Shown one piece after another: positions 23,705-31,048 of a stretch of 40,010 nt of DNA. The notes beneath the pieces are model-generated. The model did not search any database, was not told where the DNA came from, and worked only from the letters and a program-made list of their open reading frames with translations. The position numbers and the translations under genes are program-made. The stretch comes from Bacilli bacterium (GTDB taxonomy: Bacteria; Bacillota_I; Bacilli_A; RF39; UBA660). The stretch spans positions 1 through 40,010 of the forward strand of contig JAFQID010000010.1 of NCBI GenBank assembly GCA_017397685.1, read 5' to 3'. The first letter of the stretch is position 1. Each line of letters opens with the position of its first letter.

Positions 23705-25004
23705 CATATTTTAATATTTTACCAGTTTTAGCATTTATTTCTATGTCATATTCATTTCTGCCTGAGTTGAATGATATTTCATAAACTTTAGTACCATTTT
23801 CTGTATCTAGCTCTATTTCGTAATCTGTTATTTGACTTGATGATACCCCGGCTTTATTTAATGCAATTGTTTTTGCTTTAGATCTAGATATTAGTGATGA
23901 AGAAGATGATGTTGATGATGATGGTTTTGATGAAGTTGAATTACTAGGTTTTGATGTAGAAGTATTTGAGTTTGTTATTGAGCTTGGTACTTTTCCTTCT
24001 AGTACATCTTCATTATAGTCATCGTTTTGACTTTTTTCATTTTTTACGATTTCTCCTGTTTTTGCATTTACGTCATATTCATATTCGTAATTTTTTGTGT
24101 TAAATTCTATTTCGTAAACTAGTATTCCACCATCACTATCAAAATCTATACTATAGTCATATATTTTTGATTCTGAAGTACCAGCATGTTTTAGTGCGAT
24201 GTCTTTTGCTTTTGCCTGTCCAATATATGATTTTGTACTAGACGTACCTGTTGTTTTAACTTTATCTGTTTTTACTTCTTTTGAGTCTTTTATTAAATTT
24301 AGTTCATTTATTGTCATTTTTGCTAGGTCTTCATAGTGAAGTGTATGATTTTTTGATATTATTTCTTCAATTAGTTGTGCTTTACCAACTGTAATACCAT
24401 ATTCTTCAGCTGTTTTTTCAAGTTCTGTTTTTGTTTCTACTGTTTGACTTAGAACCGCTCCGTTTATGTTTAATCCTTTTAATATTTCACTTATTTCATT
24501 TGATACTTTGTTTTGTATTTCCTCTCCTTTTATTTTATTTTCATTTTCTACTGATACTAGTATTGAGTTTGCTATTTCTGATATATATCCATTTTTAACC
24601 ATTGAACCTATGATTGCGTTTACAGCAACGCTCATGTCTGTTTTCTTTAAATCCATATCCTCAAGTATTTTTGCTGCTTCATCGTTTAAAGGAAGAGCCT
24701 TTAATACTTTTTCTTCTTTGTTTACTTCAAGTTCTATGCTTGGGTTAACATCTAGTGATATTACTGAATCTATTTTGTTTAAGCCAATATAGTTTACTGT
24801 AAATACTCCTATTAGTGTGCAAGCTATTCCACCTGATAAAAATGCTAAGTTTTTTAACCATCCCCCTGATTTTTTTTCTTTGTTTTTCATAATTATTTCC
24901 TTTCTTTTTATTTCTTCACATTCTAAGAGGATTTTATCTAAATTATTTGGCGAACAGTTTTTGAATGAGTTATTTAATCTTTTTATGATTTCTTTTTCCT
25001 CCAT
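23685..25004 (-). CDS. rsgI: RsgI-like transmembrane anti-sigma factor with two PepSY domains
   Basis: 439 aa. Cytoplasmic N-terminus ~1-50 (binds sigma), one membrane segment ~53-75 (LAFLSGGIACTLIGVFTVNYIGL), then an RsgI-type extracytoplasmic domain beginning SVISLDVNPSIELEVNKEEKVLKALPLN. Two PepSY repeats follow (QAKAKDIALKHAG...TGEIVK and RSKAKTIALNKAG...TGKILKYEKE), separated by a Ser/Thr-rich linker. RsgI proteins sense extracellular signals and release a sigma factor by regulated proteolysis; here the outer sensor is PepSY rather than a carbohydrate-binding domain. The start codon overlaps the sigma factor stop (TAATG), so the pair is translationally coupled. Confidence 0.85.
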   Translation of the reverse strand: MEEKEIIKRLNNSFKNCSPNNLDKILLECEEIKRKEIIMKNKEKKSGGWLKNLAFLSGGIACTLIGVFTVNYIGLNKIDSVISLDVNPSIELEVNKEEKVLKALPLNDEAAKILEDMDLKKTDMSVAVNAIIGSMVKNGYISEIANSILVSVENENKIKGEEIQNKVSNEISEILKGLNINGAVLSQTVETKTELEKTAEEYGITVGKAQLIEEIISKNHTLHYEDLAKMTINELNLIKDSKEVKTDKVKTTGTSSTKSYIGQAKAKDIALKHAGTSESKIYDYSIDFDSDGGILVYEIEFNTKNYEYEYDVNAKTGEIVKNEKSQNDDYNEDVLEGKVPSSITNSNTSTSKPSNSTSSKPSSSTSSSSSLISRSKAKTIALNKAGVSSSQITDYEIELDTENGTKVYEISFNSGRNEYDIEINAKTGKILKYEKEIDD

Positions 25005-25549
25005 TATAATTCCTCCTTTAAAAGTGCGTTTAGTTTTTTGATGCTTCGGTTATATTTGGATAATACTGTTGAAAGTGGAATACTAAGTATTTGTGATATT
25101 TCTTTATGTTTAAAGCCACTTATTGCGTGCATTATAACAATATTTCTTTCTTCGGTTGTTAGATGATTTAATAGAGTTTGAAGTAATATTTTGTCTTCAG
25201 TATTAAATGAAGGGTGATGCTCATGTATTTCATCTATTTCTTCATCTGTTATTAGATATTCTTTTTGATCTTTTCTTATTTTTGAGTAAGCTATGTTTTT
25301 AGTTATTGTGAATATCCATGCTTTTGGGTTTGTGTTTTTTATGTAAAGTGAAGCATTTTTAAATATTGTTATAAATGTATTATGCATTATATCCTCTGCA
25401 TCATGATAGTTTTTGACTATTGAAAGAGAGAATGCAAATATTTCTGAACTAGTTAACTCATAGAGTGTTTTTAGTGCTTCTGTATGTCTTTGTTTTATTT
25501 GTTCTAAAAGGTTTTCTAATTCTTCTTTTGGCGCCTTTTCTTTTTGCAT
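25004..25549 (-). CDS. ECF-type RNA polymerase sigma factor
   Basis: 181 aa with sigma70 region 2 (SIVKNYHDAEDIMHNTFITIFKN, then AWIFTITKNIAYSKIR) and region 4 (LLNHLTTEERNIVIMHAISGFKHKEISQILSIPLSTVLSKYNRSIKKL). AGGAGG lies just upstream of the ATG. Its partner anti-sigma factor is immediately downstream. It transcribes away from spoIVA. Genes it controls cannot be read from the window; autoregulation is typical for such pairs. Confidence 0.9.
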   Translation of the reverse strand: MQKEKAPKEELENLLEQIKQRHTEALKTLYELTSSEIFAFSLSIVKNYHDAEDIMHNTFITIFKNASLYIKNTNPKAWIFTITKNIAYSKIRKDQKEYLITDEEIDEIHEHHPSFNTEDKILLQTLLNHLTTEERNIVIMHAISGFKHKEISQILSIPLSTVLSKYNRSIKKLNALLKEEL

Positions 25550-25654
25550 TTTTTCCTCCTGTCATATATATAACGTTTTTAAGTTATATTTTATTGCATT
25601 AATTTTTATTTTTTTTATTATATTATATTTTTTTTCTATAATAAATAGATTTTG

Positions 25655-25682
25655 TAATAATTGCTTTTTGTTTACATATTAT
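25655..25682 (+). promoter_or_regulatory. Possible SigmaE-like sporulation promoter of spoIVA
   Basis: TAATAAT (25655-25661), 13 nt, CATATTAT (25675-25682). This resembles the B. subtilis mother-cell sigma-E consensus (ATA-type -35, CATACAnT -10) and lies 26 nt before the GTG start. Inference from a remembered consensus. Confidence 0.35.
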
Positions 25683-25708
25683 TTATTAAGTTATGAGGAG
25701 ATGGTTAA

Positions 25709-27187
25709 GTGAACAAAAAAGATATTATTAAGAGTTTAGGTCATAAATCTGGTGATCAGATATATCTTGGTGTTGTAGGAGCGGTTAGAAGCGGAAAGAG
25801 TACTTTTATTAAGAAATGTATTGAAACGCTTGTTATTCCTAATATAGAAGATGAGATTGAAAGAAAAAGATGTCTTGATGAGGTTCCTCAAACTGCTCAA
25901 GGTAAAACTATTATGACTATTGAACCTAAGTTTGTTCCCAGTAATGGGGCTAATATTAAGATTGATGATATAAGTACGTCTATAAAGTTAGTTGATTGCG
26001 TTGGATTTGTGACTCCGGATTCGATTGGTTTTGAAGATGAGGTTGGAAATCCTAGAATGGTTAAAACTCCATGGTTTAATGAAGAAATTCCTTTTGTTGA
26101 GGCGGCGGAGATTGGAACTGAGAAGGTTATTAGAGATCATGCGACTATAGGTATTGTTATTACTACTGATGGGTCTATTGGGGAGATTTCTAGGAGTAAT
26201 TATGAGATGGCTGAGGAAAAGGTTATTAATGAACTTAAGAATATTAATAAGCCATTTATTGTTATTGTAAATAGTACTCATCCAAATAGTGATATGACTA
26301 TAGGTATTGCTAAGGATTTACATGAAAGACATAATGTTCCAGTTATTCCGATGAGTATACTTAATATGACTGAAGCTGATATGGTTAATATTTTAAAAGA
26401 AGCTTTATATGAGTTTCCGGTTGAACATATTGAGTTTAATATACCAGACTGGGTAAGTGTTTTATCTAGTAAGCATTCTTTAAAGCAAAAGTTTATTAGT
26501 GTTATGAAGGAAAGTGTTGTTAGTGTAGATAAACTTCGTGATGTTGAAAATATTAATTTAAATCTTGAGGGTGCTAATGAAATTAGTAAGGCATATATTT
26601 CTAAGTTAGATACTGATAATGGTGAAGTGACTATTACGCTTGATGCGAATGAAGAGCTATATGATGAGGTGTTAAAAGAAGTTATTGGTACTAGTATTAA
26701 TACTAAAGGAGAGCTTCTAAAAGTATTTCAAGATTTATCAGAAGGGAAAAGTGAATATGAATTATTTAAGGGAGCACTTAAACAAGTTCAGCAAACAGGT
26801 TATGGTATAGTTCTTCCTAAGATAAGTGATATGAAACTTGAAACTCCGGAGGTTATTAAACAATCTGGTAGATATGGAGTTAAACTTAAGGCTAAAGCGA
26901 GTAGTATTCATTTAATTAAGGTAGATGTTGATAGTAGTTTTGAACCTATTATTGGAAGTGAAATGCAAAGTAAGGAACTTATTGATCATATATTAAATGA
27001 TAATAAAGATGATCCTGAAAAGATTTGGGAAAGTGAAATATTTGGTAGAAGTTTAAGTTCTATTGTTCAAGAAGGAATACAAGGAAAACTTGCTTTACTT
27101 CCTGATACTGCTAAGTATAAGCTTGGACAAACTATTACTAAGATGGTTAATAAGGGAAGTAATAATTTAATAGCTATTGTTCTTTAA
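25709..27187 (+). CDS. spoIVA: Stage IV sporulation protein A
   Basis: 492 aa, the same length as the B. subtilis protein. SpoIVA is an ATPase that polymerises on the outer forespore membrane and anchors the spore coat. Visible motifs: Walker A GAVRSGKSTF (residues ~24-33), PQTAQGKTIMTIEPKF, LVDCVGFV (Walker B-like), KTPWFNEEIPFVEAAEIGTEKVI, and VNSTHPNS. It begins with GTG, preceded by GAGGAG. The C-terminus ends near GSNNLIAIVL, as in the family where the last segment contacts the membrane and SpoVM. It is strong evidence that the lineage makes, or recently made, endospores. Confidence 0.96.
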   Translation: MNKKDIIKSLGHKSGDQIYLGVVGAVRSGKSTFIKKCIETLVIPNIEDEIERKRCLDEVPQTAQGKTIMTIEPKFVPSNGANIKIDDISTSIKLVDCVGFVTPDSIGFEDEVGNPRMVKTPWFNEEIPFVEAAEIGTEKVIRDHATIGIVITTDGSIGEISRSNYEMAEEKVINELKNINKPFIVIVNSTHPNSDMTIGIAKDLHERHNVPVIPMSILNMTEADMVNILKEALYEFPVEHIEFNIPDWVSVLSSKHSLKQKFISVMKESVVSVDKLRDVENINLNLEGANEISKAYISKLDTDNGEVTITLDANEELYDEVLKEVIGTSINTKGELLKVFQDLSEGKSEYELFKGALKQVQQTGYGIVLPKISDMKLETPEVIKQSGRYGVKLKAKASSIHLIKVDVDSSFEPIIGSEMQSKELIDHILNDNKDDPEKIWESEIFGRSLSSIVQEGIQGKLALLPDTAKYKLGQTITKMVNKGSNNLIAIVL

Positions 27188-27256
27188 TAATATGTAAGAG
27201 AAATCTTAGGTTGAATTAAGAACTTAGTTCGACCAAAACTAATTTTTGCAATTTTT

Positions 27257-27293
27257 AAAAGAAACTTCCATAAATAGAGGTTTCTTTTAGTTT
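27257..27293 (+). terminator. spoIVA terminator
   Basis: AAAAGAAACTTC (27257-27268) pairs with GAGGTTTCTTTT (27277-27288) through one wobble. Confidence 0.75.
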
Positions 27294-27431
27294 GAAAATA
27301 TAGAAAAGTATGTTAAAATAACTCATGTCAAGTCAAAAAGTCTGATTTTTATGTACACTAAAGGAAGAAAGATAGTTGATTTTAAAAAGTAACTTCTTTT
27401 TTCATATATTAAAGTGGAAGTTACTTTTTTA
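27292..27431 (+). ncRNA. Candidate small RNA with own promoter and terminator
   Basis: The 372-nt gap between spoIVA and the abi gene holds a promoter (TTGAAA 27292-27297, 16 nt, TAAAAT 27314-27319). It ends at a strong terminator: AAAAAGTAACTTC (27384-27396) pairs with GAAGTTACTTTTT (27417-27429). The transcript would be about 105 nt from ~27326. It includes two tiny ORFs, ATG 27325-27345 (MSSQKV) and ATG 27351-27392 (MYTKGRKIVDFKK). It is either a regulatory RNA or a leader/small-protein transcript. Confidence 0.45.
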
Positions 27432-27462
27432 TTCAAGAAAATTTAACAAAATCATTCAAAAG

Positions 27463-27493
27463 TATTGCGTTTTCGCAATAAATAGTGTATATT
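27463..27493 (+). promoter_or_regulatory. Promoter with overlapping palindrome for the first Abi-linked RNA
   Basis: TTGCGT (27465-27470), 17-nt spacer, TATATT (27488-27493). The -35 lies inside a perfect inverted repeat, TATTGCG (27463-27469), TTTT, CGCAATA (27474-27480), a likely operator. Confidence 0.55.
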
Positions 27494-27499
27494 ATTTAT

Positions 27500-27542
27500 C
27501 GAGATGTGCCTAGGAAACTTTTGAAGCCCTAGGTCTTTTTCA
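27500..27542 (+). ncRNA. Abi-linked structured small RNA, copy 1
   Basis: Core 27506-27542: GTG, stem CCTAGG (27509-27514), 13-nt loop starting AAACTTTTGAAG, stem CCTAGG (27528-27533), then TCTTTTT, a terminator tail. The 37-nt core is repeated at 28468-28504 with only two differences, which form a compensatory pair in the stem. It ends 17 nt before the abi start codon, so it could be both a free small RNA and a leader attenuator. Confidence 0.7.
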
Positions 27543-27559
27543 GTGAATAGGAGGAAAAA

Positions 27560-28438
27560 ATGAGTAAAACATATAAAACAACTGATCAGTTAATAGAAAT
27601 ATTAGAATCTAAAAATGTTAGTATTAGTAATAAAAATATTGCTAAATACTATATTGAAAAATATTCTTACTATTCAATAGTAAATTCTTATAAATGGATT
27701 TTTAAAGAAAACAATAAATATAAAGATAATGCTTCATTTGAAGAAATATTTGCTATGTATAAATTTGATAAAAATTTAAAAGTAATAATACTTAAATATA
27801 TTTTAGAAGTAGAATCAATAGTTAAGACAAAGATAGCAAATTTATTTGCAGAAAATTATGGTATAGAAGATTATTTGAAAATAAATAATTTTGATTTAAA
27901 AGAAGATAATTCAAATCTTGAACATATTGAAAAATTAATTCTAGAAATAAATAATGAAATAGAAAAAGGGAATGGTAAACACGATGCTATAACTCATTAC
28001 TATGGTAAATATTCTTTTGTTCCTCCTTGGGTTGTAACTAAAATTTTATCACTAGGAACAATTAGTAAATTCTATGGTTTAATGAAACAAAGTGACAGAC
28101 AAAAAATTAGTAAATGTTTTAATATCAATGATAGACTATTAAAAAATATTTTAGGAAATTTAACATCAGTTCGTAATATTTCAGCACACGATGATAGATT
28201 ATATACATATAGAAGTACATTCTATATTAGACTTGATAAAACCAAAAAATCACCTGATAAAGTATTACATACAAATATGTATATTATAATTAAATCATTA
28301 GAACTATTACTAGAAAAAGAGCAATATGACGATATGATTCAAAGTATTAATAATGAATTAAAAATATTAGAAAATAAATTAACTTCAATTACAATAGAAG
28401 AAGTATTAAAAGTAATGGGATTTAATACAAATAAATAA
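27560..28438 (+). CDS. Abi_2 (AbiD/AbiF-like) abortive infection protein with HEPN motif
   Basis: 292 aa with AGGAGG 6 nt upstream. The N-terminus (TTDQLIEILESKNVSISNKNIAKYYIEKYSYYSIVNSYKW) and the middle (FDKNLKVIILKYILEVESIVKTKIANLFAENYG) follow the Abi_2 family pattern. HYYGKYSFVPPWVVTKILSLGTISKFY is also typical. RNISAH (R205 to H210) is an RX4H HEPN ribonuclease motif. Family members stop phage infection; RNA cleavage is inferred from the motif. The gene is flanked by two copies of a structured small RNA and uses A-ending codons unlike spoIVA and tlyA, suggesting transfer. Confidence 0.85.
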   Translation: MSKTYKTTDQLIEILESKNVSISNKNIAKYYIEKYSYYSIVNSYKWIFKENNKYKDNASFEEIFAMYKFDKNLKVIILKYILEVESIVKTKIANLFAENYGIEDYLKINNFDLKEDNSNLEHIEKLILEINNEIEKGNGKHDAITHYYGKYSFVPPWVVTKILSLGTISKFYGLMKQSDRQKISKCFNINDRLLKNILGNLTSVRNISAHDDRLYTYRSTFYIRLDKTKKSPDKVLHTNMYIIIKSLELLLEKEQYDDMIQSINNELKILENKLTSITIEEVLKVMGFNTNK

Positions 28439-28445
28439 TTAAATT

Positions 28446-28456
28446 TTGCATATAAT
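28446..28456 (+). promoter_or_regulatory. Promoter of the second Abi-linked RNA
   Basis: TATAAT (28451-28456) within TTTTGCATATAATA, 11 nt before the conserved RNA core. The same 14-base string precedes the ToxI repeats (30180-30193). No convincing -35 was seen. Confidence 0.45.
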
Positions 28457-28462
28457 ATAATT

Positions 28463-28504
28463 GAAAAGTGCCTAAGAAACTTTTGAAGCCTTAGGTCTTT
28501 TTCA
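28463..28504 (+). ncRNA. Abi-linked structured small RNA, copy 2
   Basis: Core 28468-28504, same length as copy 1. The stem is CCTAAG (28471-28476) with CTTAGG (28490-28495), the same loop, and the TCTTTTT tail. The G-C pair of copy 1 is replaced by A-T here, preserving the helix. It lies 30 nt after the abi stop and also serves as its terminator. Confidence 0.7.
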
Positions 28505-28579
28505 TATTTGAATCTTATGTATTTTTTCTTGTGGAAAAAAATGAGATGTTATATTATAATTATTTAGTTAGGAGTAAAT

Positions 28580-29359
28580 ATGGTTAGATTAGATAGTGAA
28601 ATAGTTAAAAGAAAAATTATTACAAGTAGAGTTAGAGCTAAAGAAGCTATTGTTAAGGGAGAAATATTTGTAAATAATAAGTGCATAATAAAACCTGCTT
28701 TTAATGTTTCTTTTAAGGATGAAATAGAGTTTAGAGGAAAGGAACTGGAGTATGTTTCTAGAGGAGCTTTAAAGTTTGAAAAAGCTGTTCTTAGTTTTAA
28801 TATTGATTTAAATGATAAGGTAATGATGGATGTTGGTGCTTCTACAGGTGGATTTAGTGATTATGCTTTAAGAAATGGAGTGAAGAAAATATATGCTATT
28901 GATGTTGGAAGTAATCAGCTTGCTGAAAAACTTAGATTAGAAACAAGGATTTTAAGTTATGAAAATACTGATTTTAGGAAATTTGATAGTTTTGTTGCTA
29001 GAGATGCAAATATTGCTAGTGTAGATGTTTCTTTTATATCTGTTTGTAAGATTGTAGATAAGTTTAAAGAGTTTAATAATTTAAATGAAATAGTTTGTCT
29101 TATTAAACCTCAGTTTGAATGTGGAGTTTTAATTGCTAGTAAGTGTAAAGGAGTTATTCTTGATAAAGATATTCATATGGAAGTAATAAATAATGTGATT
29201 CAGTGTTTTGATAACATTGGTTATGGAATTAAAGGTCTTGTTTTTTCACCTATTAGAGGTGGTAGTGGAAATATTGAATATTTAGGTTATTTTGTTAGAG
29301 GTAAAAGTGAAGTTATAGATATAAAATCTATTATTGATGATGCTTTTAAAAGTTTATAA
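28580..29359 (+). CDS. tlyA: TlyA-family rRNA 2'-O-methyltransferase / hemolysin A family
   Basis: 259 aa with TTAGGAG before the ATG. N-terminal S4 RNA-binding domain ~1-60 (VRLDSEIVKRKIITSRVRAKEAIVKGEIFVNNK), then an FtsJ-type Rossmann methyltransferase: motif I MMDVGASTGGFSDYALRNGV, AIDVGSNQL, the ASVDVSFIS motif, LIKPQFECG, and SPIRGGSGNIEYL near the end. The family methylates ribose 2'-OH in 16S/23S rRNA (YqxC/TlyA). In many Bacillota this gene lies near recN/argR in a sporulation-linked neighbourhood, not seen here. Confidence 0.92.
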   Translation: MVRLDSEIVKRKIITSRVRAKEAIVKGEIFVNNKCIIKPAFNVSFKDEIEFRGKELEYVSRGALKFEKAVLSFNIDLNDKVMMDVGASTGGFSDYALRNGVKKIYAIDVGSNQLAEKLRLETRILSYENTDFRKFDSFVARDANIASVDVSFISVCKIVDKFKEFNNLNEIVCLIKPQFECGVLIASKCKGVILDKDIHMEVINNVIQCFDNIGYGIKGLVFSPIRGGSGNIEYLGYFVRGKSEVIDIKSIIDDAFKSL

Positions 29360-29410
29360 AAAGTGTTTTAATGGTTTTTTAGCGTATATATATATTAGGA
29401 GGGTAAAATA

Positions 29411-29602
29411 ATGTATATATTTAAAAGGGCTAGGAAACTTGGATTTGAAGATGGTATTAAAGATAAGAAATATGATATTAATAATGACTGTAAAAGAAAT
29501 ATTAGGAAAATTGATAAGAATAAAATTGTGTCTGATATGTATGATTTGGGGTATTTTGAAGGGTATAATTATTATAAATATAATAGAAAAAAAAGAAAGT
29601 AG
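29411..29602 (+). CDS. Small basic hypothetical protein
   Basis: 63 aa with a good RBS (AGGAGGG 7 nt upstream). The protein is rich in Lys, Asp and Tyr (ARKLGFEDGIKDKKYD; YDLGYFEGYNYYKYNRKKRK) with no signal peptide, membrane segment or Cys. Not recognised. Coding is supported by RBS, spacing after tlyA (52 nt) and codon use like the neighbours. Confidence 0.6.
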   Translation: MYIFKRARKLGFEDGIKDKKYDINNDCKRNIRKIDKNKIVSDMYDLGYFEGYNYYKYNRKKRK

Positions 29603-29605
29603 TTA

Positions 29606-29634
29606 TTTACTTTAACTAAAAAATAAATTATACT
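29606..29634 (+). promoter_or_regulatory. Promoter of the pseudopilin gene
   Basis: TTTACT (29606-29611), 17-nt spacer, TATACT (29629-29634), 26 nt before the start codon. Confidence 0.6.
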
Positions 29635-29660
29635 TATTATATAGGATATGGAGAAAGTTT

Positions 29661-30101
29661 ATGAGTAAAAAAGGGTTTACATTAGTTGAATTATTATTAG
29701 TTCTTGTGTTAGTTTCTGTTATATCTGTTAGTGCGGTTGTTGTTTTTAATCAAACTAAAGATGATGTATCAGTGGAGGAAGAAATAAACATGTATTTGGA
29801 TTTACAAAGGGCTTCTAAGATATATTTAGATTTAAATGATTCTTGGGCTAGAGCTTTTAATCAAAATGATGAGGTGTATATTTCTGTTGGGGAACTTAAG
29901 TCAAAGAATTATATTAATACTAGTTTAAAAAGGGATATAAATGATTATGAACTTCCAGAATATTATTTGGTTAAGGTATATATTACTGATAATGGTAATG
30001 GGTATGTTGATACGTGTATTTTAAATATAACTGATACTGGAAGTGAATGTATAAGTGATAGTGATGGTAATATTAAACCTGGTAGTTGCTGTAATAAGTA
30101 G
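29661..30101 (+). CDS. Type IV pilin-like (pseudopilin) protein
   Basis: 146 aa. Class III prepilin signal KKGFTLVELLLVLVLVSVISVSAVVVF: cleavage after G and methylation of F are expected for prepilin peptidase. The mature part is a short soluble domain with Cys residues in the last 30 residues (CILNITDTGSEC and GSCCNK). No assembly ATPase or peptidase gene is in the window, so its machinery is elsewhere. It is separate from the longer pilin-like protein at 34020. Confidence 0.85.
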   Translation: MSKKGFTLVELLLVLVLVSVISVSAVVVFNQTKDDVSVEEEINMYLDLQRASKIYLDLNDSWARAFNQNDEVYISVGELKSKNYINTSLKRDINDYELPEYYLVKVYITDNGNGYVDTCILNITDTGSECISDSDGNIKPGSCCNK

Positions 30102-30121
30102 AAAGTAAAAAGTTTTAGAAC

Positions 30122-30150
30122 TAGACATTTTAATATATTTATGGTATATT
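30122..30150 (+). promoter_or_regulatory. Promoter upstream of the ToxI repeats
   Basis: TAGACA (30122-30127), 17-nt spacer, TATATT (30145-30150). A second -10 (TATAAT 30187-30192) closer to the repeats could be the actual start. Confidence 0.5.
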
Positions 30151-30245
30151 ATTACCACATAAGTAATTATGTTGTGCATTTTTGCATATAATAATAAAGC
30201 TACTTAGTAAGTAGTAATAAAAAAGCTAGTGATTCCCACTATGAG

Positions 30246-30330
30246 AGGAACTAAAAAAAGAAGCGATTCCGGCTTAAACAGGAACTAAAAAAAGAAGCGA
30301 TTCCGGCTTAAACAGGAACTAAAAAAAGAA
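30246..30330 (+). repeat. Tandem antitoxin repeats (34-nt unit)
   Basis: Two identical 34-nt units (30246-30279, 30280-30313) and the first 17 nt of a third (30314-30330). A degenerate unit precedes them at 30213-30245. Units start AGGAACTAAAAAAAG and end GGCTTAAAC. Confidence 0.9.
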
Positions 30331-30357
30331 ACTAGAGAGCAAACTCTAGTTTTATTT
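30329..30357 (+). terminator. Attenuating terminator between ToxI and toxN
   Basis: AAACTAGAG (30329-30337) pairs with CTCTAGTTT (30344-30352), followed by TATTTT. Partial read-through would set the RNA-to-toxin ratio, as in known type III loci. Confidence 0.8.
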
Positions 30358-30395
30358 TGATTTTTAGTATATAATATTTTTTTGAAGGTGATGTT

Positions 30396-30908
30396 ATGAG
30401 AAAATTAATTTTAGTTAAATTGGATTCAAAATATTGTGATTTTTTAAGGCAATTTGATAAAAAGGTTCCTTATAATTATGATAAAAAAGAGTTAAGACCG
30501 TTTATTGGGGTATTATTTGAAGTTAATGATTGTAAATATTTTGCTCCATTATCTAGTCCAAAACCAAAACATAAAACTATGAGGACTACTATAGATTTTT
30601 TAAAAATTGCAAATGGAGATTTGGGGGCTATTAACTTTAATAATATGTTACCAGTAACAGATAAAAACATTATAAAATTAGATTTAGATAAAGAATGTTT
30701 AACTAAAGCTGAAGAAAAATATACTAAGATGTTAAAAGAACAAATCTTTTGGTTAAATCGTAATGATGATAAGTTGTATAGTAAATCTAAAAAATTATAT
30801 GATAATTATATTAACGGTACATTAAATGTGAATATTTCTAAAAGATGTTGTAATTTTAAATTATTAGAAGAAAAATGTAATGAATATAATAGAAATATAA
30901 GTTTCTAG
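30396..30908 (+). CDS. toxN: Type III toxin-antitoxin endoribonuclease ToxN/AbiQ family
   Basis: 170 aa, the family length, with GAAGGTGATGTT before ATG. The diagnostic motif block is present: ELRPFIGVLFEVN, YFAPLSSPKPKHKTM, IDFLKIANGDLGAINFNNMLPV. ToxN is an endoribonuclease that is held inactive by its repeat RNA and released on phage infection, causing abortive infection. The repeat RNA lies directly upstream, so the locus looks complete. A weak extra -10 (TATAAT 30370-30375) may add toxin-only transcription. A terminator follows. The flanking genes are ordinary (pseudopilin, uvrA), so this is a small inserted defence cassette. Confidence 0.93.
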   Translation: MRKLILVKLDSKYCDFLRQFDKKVPYNYDKKELRPFIGVLFEVNDCKYFAPLSSPKPKHKTMRTTIDFLKIANGDLGAINFNNMLPVTDKNIIKLDLDKECLTKAEEKYTKMLKEQIFWLNRNDDKLYSKSKKLYDNYINGTLNVNISKRCCNFKLLEEKCNEYNRNISF

Positions 30909-30947
30909 GTTTCTTTGCTAAATTTTATTTAAAGAAAGTATAAAAAC

Positions 30948-30982
30948 AACTTTGTTTGCTTGACAAACAAAGTTTTGTTTTG
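30948..30982 (+). terminator. toxN terminator
   Basis: AACTTTGTTTG (30948-30958) pairs with CAAACAAAGTT (30964-30974), followed by TTGTTTTG. Confidence 0.8.
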
Positions 30983-31048
30983 TATAGTTGTTTTGTGGTG
31001 TTTGAATAAAAAAGTTAATACAACACAAAATAGAAGTAGAGGTATATT

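Larger units (their letters stand above)
30199..30357 (+). ncRNA. toxI: ToxI-type antitoxin RNA
   Basis: This RNA precedes toxN and carries tandem repeats (see next entry) with an A-rich linker, ending in a terminator. Each 34-nt unit contains GGAA, AAGC, TTCC and GCTT in that order, allowing an interleaved H-type pseudoknot (GGAA:TTCC and AAGC:GCTT), as known for type III antitoxin RNAs. In that class the toxin processes the repeats and is inhibited by them. The start ~30199 is inferred from the TATAAT at 30187. Confidence 0.85.

Noticed and set aside
27188..27559. Insertion sequence or integration scar around the abi locus
   Set aside because: No transposase, target duplication or long terminal inverted repeat; the only repeats are the 37-nt RNA cores.
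30213..30330. Short CRISPR-like array
   Set aside because: The repeats are directly adjacent without spacers, have internal pseudoknot pairing and precede toxN, so they are ToxI repeats.
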